A stretch of DNA of 64,000 nt from Daphnia carinata (taxonomy: Eukaryota; Arthropoda; Branchiopoda; Diplostraca; Daphniidae): the NCBI RefSeq assembly GCF_022539665.2, contig NC_081334.1:3472001-3536000 (forward strand), given 5' to 3'. The notes beneath the pieces are model-generated. The model was not told the DNA's origin and did no database searches. It saw only the letters and a list, made by a program, of their open reading frames with translations. Made by a program: the position numbers and the translations under genes. Below are positions 61,201 through 64,000 of this stretch, piece by piece. Position 1 is the stretch's first letter, and each line of letters begins with the position of its first letter.

Positions 61201-63960
61201 TACAAAACAATCCGTTTTGTTTGTTCCATCGAGTTGTTATCTCGAATTCAAGAAGGCTTTTCCGCCGTTGTGACGTCATCAAATGTGCATGTATGGTCGT
61301 TTGTTTGTTCTTATAGTAGAGCGTTTCTGCAGGCTACTAATCGTTAAAATCTCGTTTGATCAGTCTGACCTGCAACACACACACACACGCTCGTTATTGT
61401 TTATAAGTATATATTCTATATGCATGCTAATTTGTTATGTAGATTGCTTACTGGAAGGCACTTGCGTGACGGGCGAATGTCAGATACTGTTCGAACCGCC
61501 CGGTTTCGAGTGTCTCTGCCATTCGGGCGACTACGGCCGCCATTGCGAGTTATACGACCCTTGCGTCTTAACGCCTTGTCAGAACGGCGCCACTTGCCGC
61601 AATTTTGTAAATGGCACGTACGAATGCCAATGCCTTGAAGGCTTTGAAGGTGAAAATTGCATCGTCCCTGTTGGTCCGGCTTGCCTTCATGAAGAACCTT
61701 GTCTCAACAACGGCACATGCTCCAAGTGAATTAACCTTTATATTTTTTGTGTAGCTCTTGAAAATCGTGCGGATCGAATGTGAACAAAAATTATCTATTT
61801 TAGAGATGGATGCCATTGTCTTCCGGGCTATGAAGGCTCCCAATGCGAAGGTTTCAATCCTTGCTGGAATGACCCATGCCCCGAAAAGGCAAACTGCACC
61901 GTTCTGCTAGACAGCAATGAATTTCAATGCGTCTGTCCTCTAGGCTTCAGAGGTTTGTTCACTTCATTTTTAATTTAAATGTGGTTATTGACGTGTTTTC
62001 TTTTTTTTTTTTTTGAAGGACTCGCATGTGATGAAGCAATTGATTACTGCATTCTCGATCCGTGTAAAAACGACGGTCAGTGTACCAGCAAGGACGGCTT
62101 CTATCACTGTGAATGTACTAGCGGTTTTCGAGGTATTGTGTTGTCTATCTAGATATTGTGTCGTTTTGTTACCATATTTGATGTGACTAACTCGTTTTTT
62201 GGAATTTTTGTTTTTATTTGTATTGAAAAGGCGTTGACTGCGAACAAGACGTGGATGAATGCCAATCTGGCAATCCGTGTGAGAACAACTCCACATGTCT
62301 CAATCTACCGGGATCGTTCACCTGTTTGTGTCCACCAGGTTTCACAGGTAAAGAAGACGAACAACAAAGTAGAATTGAAATTTTTTTAGAAGAGATAAGC
62401 TTCGTTGGAATTCTAACCGCAACCCTGATACGTCAAGAACGCGGTTGAAATTTTGTAACAAACAGGACTTTGACTCTTTTGTATTTACGCATCATTAATT
62501 TTAATTTGGGTTCAAATTTTCAAGGAGCGAGATGCGAACAAAAAGAAGAAGCCTGTCTTTCATCTCCATGTCGGAATAAAGGTGTATGTCAAAATGATTT
62601 TGAAAATCATAGTTATACCTGTTTCTGTCGACCCGGTTACGATGGTCGTGATTGTGAGAATAACATAGGTAAAACAATCCTTCATTGTTGTTTGTAATAT
62701 GCGCTCATCTTTCATTTTTGTTTAAATTAAAATTCATAGACGACTGTAACCCGGATCCCTGTCTCAATGGGGCGGCCTGTCGGGACTTGACGGACGCATT
62801 TGAATGCCTTTGTAAAACTGGTTTTTCAGGTCTACGTTGCGATCATGAAGGTATCATTATTTTTAACTGTCCTCATATGAATTCCTTGATCTGAATTCTT
62901 CTGTTTGCTAAATCAGACCCTTGTCCAGAAGAAATGGAAGAATCTGTTGAGAAAGGCTCTTTTCATTGGCCGGCTACAGAGATAGGTCAAATGGCCACAT
63001 TGGCATGCCCTTTTGGTTCAGTGACTACGCTAGAGGCGAAATCGAAGCGACCGATTCCAACGGGCCTAGTAACAGACACAGAATTTCGAGAACGTCAGGA
63101 ACGCATGAAATTCGACGAGTTTGCAACATTCGCAGTGCGATCATGCGACAGATTAACAGATGGAACAGCTAGTTGGAAGATTTCTGATTTATCCGCATGT
63201 CGAGAACAAAGACTAGCCATTGCTGAAGAGAGATCAGCTATACTGGAAAACATATCCATTGCTGCGAAAAATTTAACGCTGATTGGAGTGGAACAAGTGG
63301 CAGATGAAGTGGCTAGTTTAGTCGAAGACGCCCTAATGGATCTCAACGTAAAGACAATGTCAGCCATATTTTTGAATTTCTAAAAATGCGTATCGTTCTC
63401 ACAGGTGGCGCATAATTTTTTCAATACCTTATCCAACGTCATGGAAGTCGATGATGACGTTTTGAGCTCTTCCAATAACAGCTGCGATCGATTATTGGAT
63501 GCCATCGAACGTTATACGAGTCAAGTTCATTTGGAACCCGATCAGCCTGTTGTCTTGGCCACGCCCAACATTGCTATTGAAACTCTATACCATAGTAAAC
63601 GAGAGTCTTACTCTTTTCGCCCGTCCTTTGATGGAGATCCATTAGCCAGCAATATGGTAAACCACTGCAATTGGATACAAATGTATCTTAAATAACGATA
63701 ATAATTCTTTCAGATATCGCTGACGATACCTAAGGAAGCCCTAGAAGGATCCAATGATGGTGTTCGATTACAGTTCGTATCCTATAAGAGTGGTAAACTG
63801 TTCCAAAGCCGCACGAATCGCTTGCCTGGACAACCGGCTATGGTTCTGGCTGCAACAGTGGGCCATCTTTCCGTTTCCGGACTCAGTGAACCCGTGACTT
63901 ATACAATGCCCTTAGTGAACAGCAGTTCCTTCTACTCGTGTGTCTACTGGGATGAATTAG
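58214..63960 (+). CDS. Adhesion GPCR, N-terminal part (runs off the window)
   Basis: Fifteen exons give about 994 aa so far: 58214-58280, 59621-59825, 59893-60051, 60115-60425, 60507-60730, 60828-60996, 61443-61725, 61804-61952, 62019-62132, 62231-62347, 62525-62668, 62740-62850, 62917-63347, 63405-63656 and 63714-63960. In order: signal peptide; two cadherin-like repeats ([26 protein letters not shown]); an FN3-like domain ([20 protein letters not shown]); eight EGF domains, the sixth of calcium-binding type ([11 protein letters not shown]); a hormone-receptor domain ([34 protein letters not shown]); and a GAIN domain entering the GPS region (YSCVYWDE). The seven-helix part lies beyond the window. 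Such receptors are cleaved at the GPS and signal through G proteins. The donor at 60425 (GTTAAA) is the weakest junction. Confidence 0.85.
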
Positions 63961-64000
63961 GTTTGATTGTGTCTCAATTAAATCAATGTACGACTCTTTT

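Noticed and set aside
1-64000. tRNA, rRNA, CRISPR arrays, or autonomous transposons
   Set aside because: I looked for clover-leaf tRNA patterns, regular short repeats with spacers, and transposase or reverse transcriptase motifs and saw none that I could support by eye.

Overview
The window reads as arthropod nuclear DNA, most likely a small-genome crustacean such as Daphnia. Genes are dense, most introns are about 60-80 bp with GT..AG ends, and poly-T, poly-C and poly-G runs are common. The protein set is animal: JMJD7, CLCA, exosome RRP40, aldo-keto reductase, pancreatic-type lipase, eIF2B beta, a ZNF367-like zinc finger, SERBP1/HABP4 and an adhesion GPCR. All exon models below were built by eye from splice signals, reading phase and known protein families. 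No alignment or RNA evidence was available.

Region 1 (1-1159) holds a complete JMJD7-like lysyl hydroxylase on the minus strand.

Region 2 (about 2.1-30.4 kb) is the main accessory region. It is a head-to-tail tandem array of five minus-strand genes that encode CLCA-type proteins: signal peptide, CLCA N-terminal domain, VWA, beta-sandwich/FN3-like regions, a Thr/Pro linker and a C-terminal CUB domain. All five share the same 13-exon layout with matching exon lengths, and all have a TATA box just upstream of the start. None keeps the HExxH zinc motif of vertebrate CLCA proteases. Copies 1-4 look intact (1001-1004 aa). Copy 5 carries two indels in exon 7 and an early stop. Spacers between copies hold a repeated non-coding module, a 62-bp relic of a further CUB exon, a 325-bp exact duplication, and two truncated RRP40 pseudogenes on the plus strand that share several lesions. 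The intact RRP40 gene lies beside copy 5, so the duplicated unit appears to have carried the 5' part of RRP40 along with the CLCA gene.

Region 3 (30.4-50.3 kb) holds single-copy genes: RRP40 (+), aldo-keto reductase (-, convergent with RRP40), a 14-cysteine secreted or membrane-anchored protein (+) with two introns near 2 kb, a pancreatic-lipase family enzyme (-) with an intact catalytic triad, a poorly supported unknown ORF (-), and eIF2B beta (+).

Region 4 (50.7-64 kb) holds the ZNF367-like factor (-), the divergently placed SERBP1/HABP4-like RGG protein (+) with an apparent GC-AG first coding intron, and the 5' two thirds or so of an adhesion GPCR (+) that runs off the window. The receptor combines two cadherin-like repeats, an FN3 domain, eight EGF domains, a hormone-receptor domain and a GAIN domain.

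Most single-copy genes here are housekeeping genes. The array with its recombination scars and the unusual receptor architecture are the parts most worth following up.
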